Origin: Bacteroidota bacterium
GTDB taxonomy: Bacteria > Bacteroidota > Bacteroidia > Chitinophagales > Chitinophagaceae
Length of the DNA stretch: 26,660 nucleotides
Assembly (NCBI GenBank): GCA_023423835.1
Contig: JAFAEW010000124.1
Span: forward strand, 1 to 26,660
Reading direction: 5' to 3'
Shown: positions 15,943 through 24,190 of the stretch, one piece after another
Layout: the number at the start of each line of letters is the position of its first letter
How positions within the stretch are numbered: position 1 is the stretch's first letter
Program-made: the position numbers and the translations under genes
Notes under the pieces: model-generated
Database searches by the model: none
Told to the model about the DNA's origin: nothing
What the model saw: the letters and a program-made list of their open reading frames with translations, nothing else

Positions 15943-17133
15943 ATGCAATTGTCTTCATTACTAAGCAGATTTAATGAGCCCGAAACACTTAAGATGGCGC
16001 AGCTCGGACGGGAATTAAGGGCAAAGGGAGCGGATATTATCGATTTAAGTTTAGGAGAGCCGGATTTTGATACACCGGAACATATAAAGGAAGCGGCAAT
16101 AACGGCTATCAGGGAAAATTATAGCCATTACACGCCCGTGGCCGGATATCCTGAACTAAGAAAAGCAGTTTGCACAAAATTCAAAAGAGATAATGGGCTG
16201 GATTACCAGCCGGAAAATATTATTGTATCTACCGGCGCCAAACAAAGTCTCGCCAATGCAATTCTTGCAACGGTAGATCAGGAGGATGAAGTGATTATTC
16301 CAACACCTTATTGGGTTACCTATTCTGAATTGGTAAAAATGGCCGGAGGAAAAGTAGTTGAGCTGAAAGGAAGACCAGAAAACGGATTCAAAATAACCGC
16401 CGGCGAGTTAAGTAGTGCTGTAACGGATAAAACAAAACTCTTTTTGTTTTCATCACCCTGTAATCCAAGTGGTGCAGTGTACGCGAAAGATGAGTTGAAG
16501 GAACTGGCCAATGTATTTGCGAGCCATCCCGATGTTCTGATTCTCTCCGATGAAATTTATGAATACATCAACTACAAAGGACAGCACGAAAGCATTGCAC
16601 AGTTCCCGGAAATTAAAGACCGGGTAATTGTTGTAAATGGCTTGAGTAAAGGATTTGCGATGACAGGCTGGCGACTGGGATATATGGCAGCAGATGTAAG
16701 GATCGCGAAAGCATGCGAAAAAATACAGGGACAAATAACCAGCGGAGCCAACGCCATTACCCAGCGGGCGGCGATAGTGGCACTAACCTCTGATCTAAAG
16801 CCAAGTTTTCAGATGACCGAAAGGTTTAAGGAGAGAAAGGAAAAGACAATAGCGCTGATCAATGAAATTCCCGGACTCATTTGTCATCCCCCAGAAGGAG
16901 CTTTTTATGTATTCCCTGATGTTACCGCGTATTTTGGAAAGACAGATGGCAGCAAGGTCATTGAGAATGCAAATGATTTAAGTATGTACCTGTTAAACAC
17001 TGCGCATGTCTCGAGCGTTATGGGCGATGCGTTCGGTGAACCGGGCTGTATAAGGTTCTCCTTTGCCAATAGCATGGAAAATATTGAAAAGGGCTGGAAA
17101 AGAATTGGGGAAGCTTTAGCCCGGTTGAAGTGA
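15943..17133 (+). CDS. Pyridoxal-phosphate aminotransferase class I (aspartate/prephenate aminotransferase-like)
   Basis: 396 residues, a normal length for fold-type I aminotransferases of the I-gamma group. The PLP lysine is K236 in NGLSKGFAMTGWRLGY. Supporting residues are TGAKQ (97-101), W123 (stacks on the PLP ring), N174 in SPCNPSG, D203 and Y206 in LSDEIYEY, R244, and the substrate-carboxylate arginine R371 in GCIRFSF. It transfers amino groups between aspartate or aromatic substrates and 2-oxoglutarate in the cytoplasm. Proteins of this type annotated as aspartate aminotransferase often also use prephenate or aromatic acids, so the exact substrate is open. It is monocistronic, with a recognisable -7 element upstream. 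Confidence 0.92.
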   Translation: MQLSSLLSRFNEPETLKMAQLGRELRAKGADIIDLSLGEPDFDTPEHIKEAAITAIRENYSHYTPVAGYPELRKAVCTKFKRDNGLDYQPENIIVSTGAKQSLANAILATVDQEDEVIIPTPYWVTYSELVKMAGGKVVELKGRPENGFKITAGELSSAVTDKTKLFLFSSPCNPSGAVYAKDELKELANVFASHPDVLILSDEIYEYINYKGQHESIAQFPEIKDRVIVVNGLSKGFAMTGWRLGYMAADVRIAKACEKIQGQITSGANAITQRAAIVALTSDLKPSFQMTERFKERKEKTIALINEIPGLICHPPEGAFYVFPDVTAYFGKTDGSKVIENANDLSMYLLNTAHVSSVMGDAFGEPGCIRFSFANSMENIEKGWKRIGEALARLK

Positions 17134-17251
17134 CAGGTGTCCTGAACAACGAGCCGATTCCGAATTGGTTTAGAACGTATAGAAGCCGATTATAGGAGTT
17201 CCGATTTTTTTAATGGATGTTACCGCAATCTCATTTTTATTTCCCGACAAT

Positions 17252-17290
17252 AAAAAAAGGCTGTATCGAATTGGTTTTTGATACAGCCTT
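17252..17290 (-). terminator. Rho-independent terminator after the sulfatase gene
   Basis: 11-bp perfect stem AAGGCTGTATC/GATACAGCCTT (17257-17267 and 17280-17290) around a 12-nt loop. On the minus strand the T-run at 17252-17258 follows. It sits 20 bases past the sulfatase stop. On the plus strand only TT follows, so its effect on the converging aminotransferase transcript is less certain. Confidence 0.85.
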
Positions 17291-17310
17291 AATAGTGAGA
17301 CAAAGATAAA

Positions 17311-18690
17311 CTATGGATTATACGACCGCAAAATCTGCATAAACTGTACAAACTTTGCCTGTTCTTCCGGCGTCATTTTATCCGCATCAATCGGTTTAGA
17401 ATCCGGTTTTCCCTTTTCTATTTTTACAAATTTAAATTTTGATTCCGTTACTGAGGTATCATACAATTTGTAGGAAGTGTCCTGTGTCCATCTTACAAAA
17501 GGACGAATATTGCCACCGTTGTTGGAGGAAAATGCGTCATAGATTGTAGAGCGTGATTTTTTGTTGGTTCCGATAATAGATTTCGCGAAAGATCTTCCGT
17601 CTAAGGTTCCCCAATTCTTTGGTGTACGTACGCCAGCAATATCGGCGAGCGTAGGAAGAAAGTCAGTAAAATCAATGAGATCATGTGATACTGATCCGGG
17701 TTTTACCTTGCCGTTGAAGGAAACGATCATTGGAACATTTGTACCGGGTTCATTTGTCTCCTGCTTTCCGCCTTTTACCAGGATGTTGTTCCATTGTGAT
17801 TTTATATCGGAGGAGGTCCCATTGTCGGCCAAAAAGATTACTACGGTATTCTTCAAGGCTTTGGTAGAATCAAGGTGATCCATAATCTGTCCAACTTTTT
17901 TATCCATATACTTAACCATGGACGGGAAGAATCTGGAGTCAGATTTATTGAAATCCCACAAATTATATTCCGGATCGTCGGGCGTAGGAACAAACGGTTT
18001 ATGGCAAAGTATCATACTGTAGAGTGCGAAAAAGGGTTGTTTGATCGATTGACAGCTGTCAATATAGCGCAGGAGTTTAGCCGTGAAATAATCTTCCGTA
18101 TAAACGTCTTTTGTCAGTTCTGATGGAATATAATTTCCGGCTTCGTAAATCTTGCTGCTTTTGTAACGGTTACCCTCTTCGGCTTCGCGTCCGGGCAGTG
18201 TAAACGGATACCAGACAGAATACTGTTGAAATCCGAAATTACGGATAGAATTATCGCCCCCGTCTAATTGCCACTTGCCGGTATAATAGGTTGCATATCC
18301 GGCATCGCTCATCAGATTCCCAATGGTTTTTTCATTCGGATCCATTTTTGCCCAATACGTATAATTTCTGAAATTGTATTTACCGGTCAGAATCGCAAAT
18401 CGTGAAGGCGAACACATCGGTGAACTGTGACATTGGGTAAACTGTTTTCCACCTGCAGCGAGGCGGTCAACATTTGGGGTTGGATAAGACTGACCGCCGG
18501 TGTAGGAAGGCACTTCATACCCGACGTCGTCGAGAAAAATAATCAGCACATTGGGTCTTTTGCCCTTTGCTGCATCTGCGAATCCTTCAGACGGGCCTTG
18601 CTCATCGAGCGGAGAGAAATCTTTTTTGCAAGCGGAAAATGCGACAAGTAATCCCAATAAGAGGAAAGTTTGGATAGAAAATCTTTTCAT
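17311..18690 (-). CDS. Type I sulfatase, lipoprotein
   Basis: 459 residues. The signal peptide has a lipobox, AFSAC (Cys21), indicating a surface or periplasmic lipoprotein. The alkaline-phosphatase-like sulfatase fold shows the metal site LDDVGYE (D54, D55), and the formylglycine motif C-x-P-S-R at C93 (MCSPSRFAILTGK) defines the S1 group. A later metal pair D-N is in FLADNGTSS. The cysteine must be converted to formylglycine by a maturase (anSME or FGE), which is not in this window. It hydrolyses sulfate esters, often of polysaccharides, releasing sulfate; the substrate is not predictable here. No SusC/SusD pair or glycoside hydrolase lies beside it, so it is not in an obvious polysaccharide utilisation locus. 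It has its own promoter, a 5' hairpin and a terminator. Confidence 0.92.
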   Translation of the reverse strand: MKRFSIQTFLLLGLLVAFSACKKDFSPLDEQGPSEGFADAAKGKRPNVLIIFLDDVGYEVPSYTGGQSYPTPNVDRLAAGGKQFTQCHSSPMCSPSRFAILTGKYNFRNYTYWAKMDPNEKTIGNLMSDAGYATYYTGKWQLDGGDNSIRNFGFQQYSVWYPFTLPGREAEEGNRYKSSKIYEAGNYIPSELTKDVYTEDYFTAKLLRYIDSCQSIKQPFFALYSMILCHKPFVPTPDDPEYNLWDFNKSDSRFFPSMVKYMDKKVGQIMDHLDSTKALKNTVVIFLADNGTSSDIKSQWNNILVKGGKQETNEPGTNVPMIVSFNGKVKPGSVSHDLIDFTDFLPTLADIAGVRTPKNWGTLDGRSFAKSIIGTNKKSRSTIYDAFSSNNGGNIRPFVRWTQDTSYKLYDTSVTESKFKFVKIEKGKPDSKPIDADKMTPEEQAKFVQFMQILRSYNP

Positions 18691-18704
18691 AAACTGCTTT
18701 TAAC

Positions 18705-18725
18705 TTCATTGAACAGGTCAATGAA
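18705..18725 (-). promoter_or_regulatory. Perfect inverted repeat in the sulfatase 5' leader
   Basis: TTCATTGA (18705-18712) and TCAATGAA (18718-18725) are exact reverse complements with a 5-base loop. The repeat lies between the predicted transcription start (about 18740) and the ATG at 18690, so it would be an RNA hairpin in the leader or a DNA operator just downstream of the promoter. Confidence 0.45.
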
Positions 18726-18745
18726 AAAGTATTAATTAATTTTAA

Positions 18746-18774
18746 CAAATTAAGATAAAATTTAAATACTTCAA
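18746..18774 (-). promoter_or_regulatory. Putative sulfatase promoter
   Basis: On the minus strand a -33 TTG (18772-18774) is followed, after 18 bases, by TTAATTTG (18746-18753), one mismatch from TAnnTTTG. It lies 55 bases upstream of the sulfatase ATG. Confidence 0.45.
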
Positions 18775-18839
18775 GCAATTTTTTTTCAACATTTTCCTAC
18801 TGCTGAACTATAGGAATTTTGCTGGGTAATAGCCGTCCG

Positions 18840-19256
18840 TTAAGCTTTTTCCAGGTACTCATTATACACATATCCTTCCACTCCGTCATCGGTTTTTATC
18901 AAACTCCATTGCTCATTCGTCCTGTTGAGCAGGGTTACGGTGGAATTGTGTGCGGCCTTTCCCACGATCGGCTGATCAGTGCCGGGACCTTTCCTGATGT
19001 TTAAATTCGAACTTTGCGTTGCAACCTTCGCTTTGGTTCCGGTATTCATATCCGAAACTTTTATGTCTAAGATCAGATCACCTGCCCGGAAATCGGGATC
19101 AATTTTATTGTAAACATTCCATAACTGATCCTTTACACCCGCAGGTGCAGAACCGTCAATATACAATACGTTGTTTTGTTCACGCACCTGGAGATTTTGC
19201 ACGCCGCTTTGCTTGGCGGCATTTATCAATTCTGCATATTTTTGTTGTAATTCCAT
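18840..19256 (-). CDS. SH3 (SH3b) domain protein with N-terminal BON-like domain
   Basis: 138 residues with no signal peptide or TM segment. Residues about 1-68 look like a BON-type alpha/beta domain (LINAAKQSGVQNLQVREQNN, VLYIDGSAPAGVKDQLWNVY). Residues about 76-138 are a bacterial SH3b domain (LNIRKGPGTDQPIVGKA, EQWSLIKTDDGVEGYVYNEY). SH3b domains usually bind cell-wall peptides. The lack of a signal peptide is odd for that role and may mean the protein acts on BON partners inside the cell. It begins six bases after the stop of the BON lipoprotein gene, so the two are almost certainly co-transcribed. Confidence 0.75.
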   Translation of the reverse strand: MELQQKYAELINAAKQSGVQNLQVREQNNVLYIDGSAPAGVKDQLWNVYNKIDPDFRAGDLILDIKVSDMNTGTKAKVATQSSNLNIRKGPGTDQPIVGKAAHNSTVTLLNRTNEQWSLIKTDDGVEGYVYNEYLEKA

Positions 19257-19262
19257 CCTTCA

Positions 19263-19760
19263 TTATTTTTCTGTTACAGATAATTGATTGTTGATCTTAC
19301 GGGGATTAAGAGAATTGAGTGACTGCATCAATCGGGGCAACTGATCTCTTTGAATGCTTCCGGTTAAAGTAATCTCTCCGTTTGCCACCGTTGCGGTAAC
19401 GGTTGGAAAATCCTTTGTTGCGTCTCTTACACCTGATTGAAGTGTAGAATCTGCGCTTATTTCCGGAGTTGATTGCACTTCATTGACAGTAATATTGTTA
19501 ATCACCGATTTTACACCTTTTACTTCTTTCACCGCCTGCTCGGCGCCGGTTTTGCAAGCTTCATCCGAACATTGGCCATCAAGGGTTACCACCCCGTTTG
19601 TTACACTGGTAGTTACACCGGTTAATCTCGGATCCGTTTTCGCTTTTTCGGTTAGGGCAGTTTGCAAATCCATATCGCTATTGCCTTTACAAGAAAATAA
19701 TCCAATTACAATAAAACTTAATGCAGCAAATAAAAGGAACGGTAGATTTAATTTTTTCAT
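19263..19760 (-). CDS. Double BON-domain lipoprotein
   Basis: 165 residues from ATG 19760; the frame can be extended three codons to a TTG, but the ATG gives a normal signal peptide. The lipobox is LFSC (Cys24), predicting a periplasm-facing lipoprotein. Two BON domains follow: about 30-95 (TDPRLTGVTTSVTNGVVTLD, EVKGVKSVINNI) and about 105-165 (FPTVTATVANGEITLTGSIQ). BON domains bind phospholipids and are known from OsmY-like envelope-stress proteins. It forms a pair with the downstream SH3/BON protein. A stress-related envelope role is likely by family, but the exact function is unknown. Confidence 0.82.
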   Translation of the reverse strand: MKKLNLPFLLFAALSFIVIGLFSCKGNSDMDLQTALTEKAKTDPRLTGVTTSVTNGVVTLDGQCSDEACKTGAEQAVKEVKGVKSVINNITVNEVQSTPEISADSTLQSGVRDATKDFPTVTATVANGEITLTGSIQRDQLPRLMQSLNSLNPRKINNQLSVTEK

Positions 19761-19937
19761 CAATGACAATTTTTAGAAAGTGAATGTTGAAACGGCAACA
19801 TCTCCTGAGTTAAAATAAATTTCGTGCCATTAATGAGAATACAGCAATCAGTTCCCATCAACCCGAAAATATCAGGACGGGAGAAAGATCGATAAAAGGA
19901 TTGTCAATAGCAGGCAGAATAGACGAAATAGCAAGTC

Positions 19938-20396
19938 TTAATTTTTCCTGAGCTTTTGCTCATAGAGACTTATCCAGTCTTGTGCGGTCATTTTTTTACT
20001 CAGTTGCTTTAGCAGCTCAAAAGGGATCTGATCGGGCTTTTTAAAACGAATGCAGCTTTTTCCCATATCCAACTTTTTATTCGAATGTTTTGGAAATTCA
20101 GTGGTAAACCATTTCAGAAGTTGTTCATCAGCATAAATACCCATATGATAGACTGCGATGAAATTTTTTTGAGAAGCAATCGAGATAAACGGAAGCGCCT
20201 GTTTCGGATCGCAGTGATATCCCGCAGGGTAGATTGAATGTGGAACAACATAGGTAATCATCCCATACGAAATACCTTCCTCAAACCCATCCGGAAGATT
20301 TTCCATGATGGCTTCCCGCAATTGTTGCATCGGCTCTCTGCGATCTTCGGGAAGCTGGGCAATGTACTGTTCAACGTCGGTGGCTTTGTATTGCAT
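19938..20396 (-). CDS. DUF1801 (YdhG-like) small cytoplasmic protein
   Basis: 152 residues from ATG 20396; two upstream codons begin with TTG and are not needed. The DUF1801 pattern is clear: VEQYIAQLPEDRREPMQQLR, then GFEEGISYGMITYVVP, and near the end KKLDMGKSCIRFKKPDQIP. DUF1801 proteins are small soluble proteins with a frataxin/YdhG-like fold and poorly known function. The gene lies 21 bases after the beta-lactamase-like gene on the same strand, so they are probably co-transcribed. Confidence 0.8.
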   Translation of the reverse strand: MQYKATDVEQYIAQLPEDRREPMQQLREAIMENLPDGFEEGISYGMITYVVPHSIYPAGYHCDPKQALPFISIASQKNFIAVYHMGIYADEQLLKWFTTEFPKHSNKKLDMGKSCIRFKKPDQIPFELLKQLSKKMTAQDWISLYEQKLRKN

Positions 20397-20417
20397 TTGC
20401 AAATAAACTTCTTTTAT

Positions 20418-21455
20418 TTAAAATGCATTTACAATCTTCAGTAATATTTTGAAGGCCGCTGAAGGCTTTGCATGTTGGTTAACGGTGCCGGTAACATAAA
20501 ATTCCTTGTCGGGAATATAAAAGGCAACCGATCCGATGGAACCGCAATGACCGATAATTTCGGGAACCGCTTTGAAAGGTGAAAGCATTTTGGGAATGTA
20601 AAATTTTTGCAGACCGGTACCATACTTGAAGGGAAAGAAAATGTTGTTCCAGTTCTTCAAACCGTCAATTTGCCCCTCCGGGAAAAAATGGCCTTCGAAA
20701 AACGCCCGGATAAATTTCATCTGATCAAAAACATTACTGCAGATATTATGACGGGAGGATTTGCAATAGGCGTCGATTTTCAGTTCTTTTGATTTGTAAT
20801 AAAACGGTGCAATCGCACGACCAGCATTAGCGGGTAAAACAAAAGATTGCTCCATCTTCAATTCTGAAAACAAGTCCTCAAGGATAAGATTAAGATCTTT
20901 TTGCAATACCTTTTCGAGAATGGCACCAATCAATCTGAAATTGATCTCCGAATAATTTGCCTTTCCTGTACTCCCGGGAATGAATTTGAGTTCCATTCGC
21001 TTCATGAACTGAAAAACCCTTTCCAACGGCCAGGATTGGTCTTCACCATTCCGGATCCTGTCCATATTTCTCCTGCCATCGGAACCTTTATCGATGAAAT
21101 AACAGCGGAATCCTGAGGTCTGTGAAATCAGGTGATGAATCGTGATTTTGTCCGAATAATCCGTTCCCTTAAAAATACAGGCGTCCTGTAATTGAGAGGA
21201 CGAAAAAAACTTCGAAAGCGGATCATCCCAATTCAAAATTTTTTGCCCGCAAAGCCTGAGCGTAATTGCAGACAGCATCATCTTATTGATGCTGGCAATA
21301 AAATAATTGCTTCGCGGATGAAGGTTGCCCGATGCAGCTACCAGATCTACGGACTTATCCAGTGATTGAACATGAAAAACTGATCCGTGGATCAGTTTTT
21401 CTTTTGCAGTCCGGTCTATAATATGTTGAAACTTTTTCTGATCAAATGTTCGCAT
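20418..21455 (-). CDS. Beta-lactamase/class C esterase-fold serine hydrolase
   Basis: 345 residues. The catalytic S-x-x-K is S55-I-N-K58 (FIASINKMM), and the third motif is H303-C-G305 (GHCGSIGS), as in esterase and peptidase members. The second motif, normally Y-x-N, reads Y168-S-E170 in a well-aligned PGSTGKANYSEINFRLIG context, so the asparagine is replaced by glutamate. Family members hydrolyse esters, D-amino-acid peptides or beta-lactams. No signal peptide is seen, so it should be cytoplasmic, which argues against a resistance beta-lactamase. It sits between an unknown lipoprotein gene (29-base gap) and a DUF1801 gene (21-base gap). The fold is sure, the substrate unknown, and catalytic competence somewhat open. 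Confidence 0.82.
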   Translation of the reverse strand: MRTFDQKKFQHIIDRTAKEKLIHGSVFHVQSLDKSVDLVAASGNLHPRSNYFIASINKMMLSAITLRLCGQKILNWDDPLSKFFSSSQLQDACIFKGTDYSDKITIHHLISQTSGFRCYFIDKGSDGRRNMDRIRNGEDQSWPLERVFQFMKRMELKFIPGSTGKANYSEINFRLIGAILEKVLQKDLNLILEDLFSELKMEQSFVLPANAGRAIAPFYYKSKELKIDAYCKSSRHNICSNVFDQMKFIRAFFEGHFFPEGQIDGLKNWNNIFFPFKYGTGLQKFYIPKMLSPFKAVPEIIGHCGSIGSVAFYIPDKEFYVTGTVNQHAKPSAAFKILLKIVNAF

Positions 21456-21484
21456 GGGTTGCAGTGAAAAGGTAAGTTAATTCA

Positions 21485-22156
21485 TTACATCTCCTCCATC
21501 AGCTTGTTTACAAAGCTTTTCGACATGGCTTCAACATTCTCGCGGCCCAGGTCAATGGATTCACGGGCCACAGATCGCCATCCTCTTAAGAAAACATAAT
21601 CTTTCTGTTGCTGATCCACAATTTTGATCTGGCCGGTTTTTGTGGCATTATCCGAACCCGTTAGTTTATAGGAAACGATAAGGTCTTTTTGCTGCTGACG
21701 CTGAAAAGTACTGCTCCAATGCACCAACAGCAACAGGGCACGGGTTCTGATAACGTATGCAAATCCTGACGGGATCTGCTGAACCGTCAGTTCCAGCGTC
21801 CTGCCGTCTAATTTTCTGTTCAGTCCTTTATGCGATTGAACCGCCTTCGTGAAATAAGACACGGGAATGGCGGGATTAAGGTCTGTGTATCTCGCTTCAT
21901 CGGCCTGCAAATAAACGATGAATGGGTAAACCTTTTCAGTTTTCCGGTATGAATGCGAAATCCTGTTATCAGCGGCGATCGAAGACTTAACCACTATCGT
22001 TGACTTCTTTTTTGAATCAATTTTTGGAAGCTCGTTGTTGAATTGTTCCGCTACATAATGATCCATTTTTTTTGTGCCGACACAGGAAGTACCTAACAGC
22101 ATCAAAACAGCAAGGGTCGGCAGCAAGCGATGGTTTTTGAGTTGAAATAATCTCAT
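21485..22156 (-). CDS. Lipoprotein of unknown function
   Basis: 223 residues from ATG 22156; the longer frame begins with a TTG six codons upstream and would spoil the signal peptide. The signal sequence MRLFQLKNHRLLPTLAVLML ends in the lipobox LLGTSC (Cys25). The mature part has alternating beta strands and helices (RISHSYRKTEKVYPFIVYLQ; LELTVQQIPSGFAYVIRTRA) and a C-terminal amphipathic helix. I do not recognise the family. The shape is that of a small periplasm-facing envelope lipoprotein. It is the probable first gene of a three-gene run with the serine hydrolase and the DUF1801 protein. Confidence 0.7.
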   Translation of the reverse strand: MRLFQLKNHRLLPTLAVLMLLGTSCVGTKKMDHYVAEQFNNELPKIDSKKKSTIVVKSSIAADNRISHSYRKTEKVYPFIVYLQADEARYTDLNPAIPVSYFTKAVQSHKGLNRKLDGRTLELTVQQIPSGFAYVIRTRALLLLVHWSSTFQRQQQKDLIVSYKLTGSDNATKTGQIKIVDQQQKDYVFLRGWRSVARESIDLGRENVEAMSKSFVNKLMEEM

Positions 22157-22239
22157 TTGAAATATTTGTGGCAAAATAAAGATTTGGATTTCAACTTTCG
22201 AACGGCTAACGGATTTCTAATTTTTTTTTAACCCATAAG

Positions 22240-22276
22240 AAAAAAAAGAGACTGCGGCATTTTTGCCTGCAGTCTC
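22240..22276 (-). terminator. Rho-independent terminator after sat
   Basis: An 11-bp stem with a single bulged base, GAGACTGCGGC (22248-22258) with GCC-T-GCAGTCTC (22265-22276), around a 6-nt loop. On the minus strand it is followed by a run of eight T (22240-22247). It lies 24 bases beyond the sat stop codon. Confidence 0.88.
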
Positions 22277-22300
22277 CATAAATATGCTAAAACATTAAGA

Positions 22301-23479
22301 TTAAGCCGGAGTTGTTTCTTTAGATGCCTCTGCTTTTTTTGTTGCCCAGGCGATCAGAATATCTGCAACTTCAGGACGTGAAAATTCCTGCGGAGGACGT
22401 TGTCCTTCGGCAAGCATTTGTCTTACCTTGGTTCCGCTTAAAGAAACGATTTCAGGATCTTTGGGAGCGGTTTTCTCGGTAGCCATACTTTGGGTATTCA
22501 CACACCAGAAAGTGTTTTCAAACTTCAGAATGTTCATGCCCATTTCAGGACCTACTTTTTCCATGATTTTCTGAGCATCGTAAGTGCCATAATATTTTCC
22601 AACGCCTGCATGGTCGCGGCCAATAATCATGTGGGTACATCCGAAATTCTTACGGATCAAGGTATGGTTGATGGCTTCACGTGGACCGCCATAACGCATC
22701 GCTGTTGCTAAAACATTCAGCATGGTATGATCGCGGTTGAAATAATGGTCAATCAGGGTTTCATAACAACGCATACGAACCGGTGCAGGAATATCATCAG
22801 CCTTGGTTTCACCGACAATCGGATGAATCATTGCGCCATCCACGATTTCCATTGCGCATTTCACCAGGTACTCATGTGCACGGTGAATCGGGTTACGTGT
22901 CTGGAAAGCTACGATTGTATTCCAACCGCGTTTTTCAAATTCAGCGCGGGTATCAACGGGATCTTTATAGTAATGATCGTCGATGGCGTCGGTGCGAAGC
23001 GGACGATTGATCATTTCAATTGGTCCCGCAATAAATTTATTGCCACCTCTTTTGATTGCATTCAATCCGGGATGGTTTTCATCGGTAGCATTGAAACATT
23101 TCTGTCCCAATTCATTCATATCCAATTCAAACTTTTCTTCCACTTTAATCACTGCCAACAAACGGTTTGACTGGTCACGCAAGGCAACTTCATCACCCAC
23201 TTTGATCTGATCGTAATATTCCCCTGCGGGCAATAAGATCGGAATGCCCCATGCAAGGCCGTTTGCAAGTTTCATATTGTCCATAACCGACTGAACGTCG
23301 GCTTTTCCCATAAAGCCTTCGAGCGGGCTGAAAGCGCCGATGGCGATCATTTCAATATCTGCTCCATAACGGTCTTCAAGGGTAATATTTAAAAGCGAAT
23401 CTGCTTTTGCTTCCAATTCTTTTTTGCGATCGCCGGTAGCTATGCGATTGATCAATTTACCTCCGTGTGGTTGGTTCAT
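22301..23479 (-). CDS. sat: Sulfate adenylyltransferase (ATP sulfurylase, Sat type)
   Basis: 392 residues. It makes adenosine 5'-phosphosulfate (APS) and pyrophosphate from sulfate and ATP, the first step of sulfate activation. The single-chain Sat form is shown by QTRNPIHRAH (193-202, with the HxxH nucleotide site), GRDHAGVGKYYG (287-298) and the N-terminal PUA-like part (IGAFSPLEGFMGKADVQSVM). This differs from the CysDN heterodimer of E. coli. It follows the cysC gene by 30 bases on the same strand, so the two make PAPS together. The unrelated C-terminal kinase-like domain of fungal Sat is absent. Regulation probably acts through the region upstream of cysC. Confidence 0.96.
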   Translation of the reverse strand: MNQPHGGKLINRIATGDRKKELEAKADSLLNITLEDRYGADIEMIAIGAFSPLEGFMGKADVQSVMDNMKLANGLAWGIPILLPAGEYYDQIKVGDEVALRDQSNRLLAVIKVEEKFELDMNELGQKCFNATDENHPGLNAIKRGGNKFIAGPIEMINRPLRTDAIDDHYYKDPVDTRAEFEKRGWNTIVAFQTRNPIHRAHEYLVKCAMEIVDGAMIHPIVGETKADDIPAPVRMRCYETLIDHYFNRDHTMLNVLATAMRYGGPREAINHTLIRKNFGCTHMIIGRDHAGVGKYYGTYDAQKIMEKVGPEMGMNILKFENTFWCVNTQSMATEKTAPKDPEIVSLSGTKVRQMLAEGQRPPQEFSRPEVADILIAWATKKAEASKETTPA

Positions 23480-23509
23480 AAATCTTTAAAATTTTAAAAT
23501 TTGAAAATA

Positions 23510-24121
23510 TTATTCAGCGGCGCTGATATAACCATTGTCTTCAAGGTATTTCATTACTTCATTTGCGCAGGTCTCCAAATCATTCTCACCAGTATTGATG
23601 AGCAATTCAGGATCTTTCGGTGCTTCATATGGATCATCAATTCCTGTGAAATTTTTGATCTCACCGGCCCTTGCTTTCTTGTATAATCCTTTTGGATCGC
23701 GGTCTTCACAAACCTCCAGCGGCGCATAAACATATACCTCCAAAAATTCTCCCGGCTGTACAATACTCCTAACCATTTCACGATCTTCAACATAAGGCGA
23801 AATGAAAGCTGTTGCCACAAAAGTTCCGGCATCCACAAACAATTTAGCCACCTCTCCTATCCTGCGGATATTTTCTTTTCGGTCTTCAGTGCTAAATCCC
23901 AGGCCTTTGTTTAAACCATGGCGCACATTATCTCCATCCAGCACATAGGTGTGGATGCCACGCTCAAACAATTTCTCTTCAACCTTATTGGCAAGGGTTG
24001 ACTTTCCTGCGCCTGACAAACCGGTAAACCATAAAATTGCACTTTTATGACCATTCATTCTGTGGCGGTCTTCTTTTGTGATGGTTGCATTGTGCCATAC
24101 AATGTTCCTTACAACTTCCAT
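23510..24121 (-). CDS. cysC: Adenylylsulfate kinase (APS kinase)
   Basis: 203 residues. It phosphorylates APS to 3'-phosphoadenylyl sulfate (PAPS). The P-loop GLSGAGKST (34-42), the DGDNVRHGLNKGLGFS motif (62-77), the Ser-containing loop FISPY (S108) and the DPKGLYKKARAGEIKNFTGIDDPYE-type lid are all in place. It comes first in a two-gene unit with sat. No cysH, cysI or CysN is in the window, so PAPS could feed either sulfate assimilation or a sulfotransferase; sequence here cannot decide. The upstream region has tandem GGAATTGT copies and an inverted repeat that look like a regulatory site. Confidence 0.96.
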   Translation of the reverse strand: MEVVRNIVWHNATITKEDRHRMNGHKSAILWFTGLSGAGKSTLANKVEEKLFERGIHTYVLDGDNVRHGLNKGLGFSTEDRKENIRRIGEVAKLFVDAGTFVATAFISPYVEDREMVRSIVQPGEFLEVYVYAPLEVCEDRDPKGLYKKARAGEIKNFTGIDDPYEAPKDPELLINTGENDLETCANEVMKYLEDNGYISAAE

Positions 24122-24162
24122 TCTTGGATTATTTAAAAGATTATTAAAAAATTTTGTGCGAA

Positions 24163-24190
24163 TATAGTTAACAATTCCACAATTCCTATA
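24163..24190 (-). promoter_or_regulatory. Candidate regulatory site upstream of cysC-sat
   Basis: On the minus strand two exact tandem copies of GGAATTGT (24171-24186) are enclosed by the inverted repeat TATAG/CTATA (24163-24167 and 24186-24190). A further palindrome, CCTAT-N7-ATAGG (24185-24201), overlaps the edge. A weak -7 element TATATTCG (24159-24166, one mismatch to TAnnTTTG) overlaps the inner end. The placement over the promoter suggests a sulfur-responsive regulator; the protein is unknown. Confidence 0.4.

Noticed and set aside
18725..18735. AAAAGTATTAA near the sulfatase promoter resembles half of the 7133-7154 inverted repeat
   Set aside because: Only a half-site in very AT-rich DNA; no second arm, so shared regulation is not supported.
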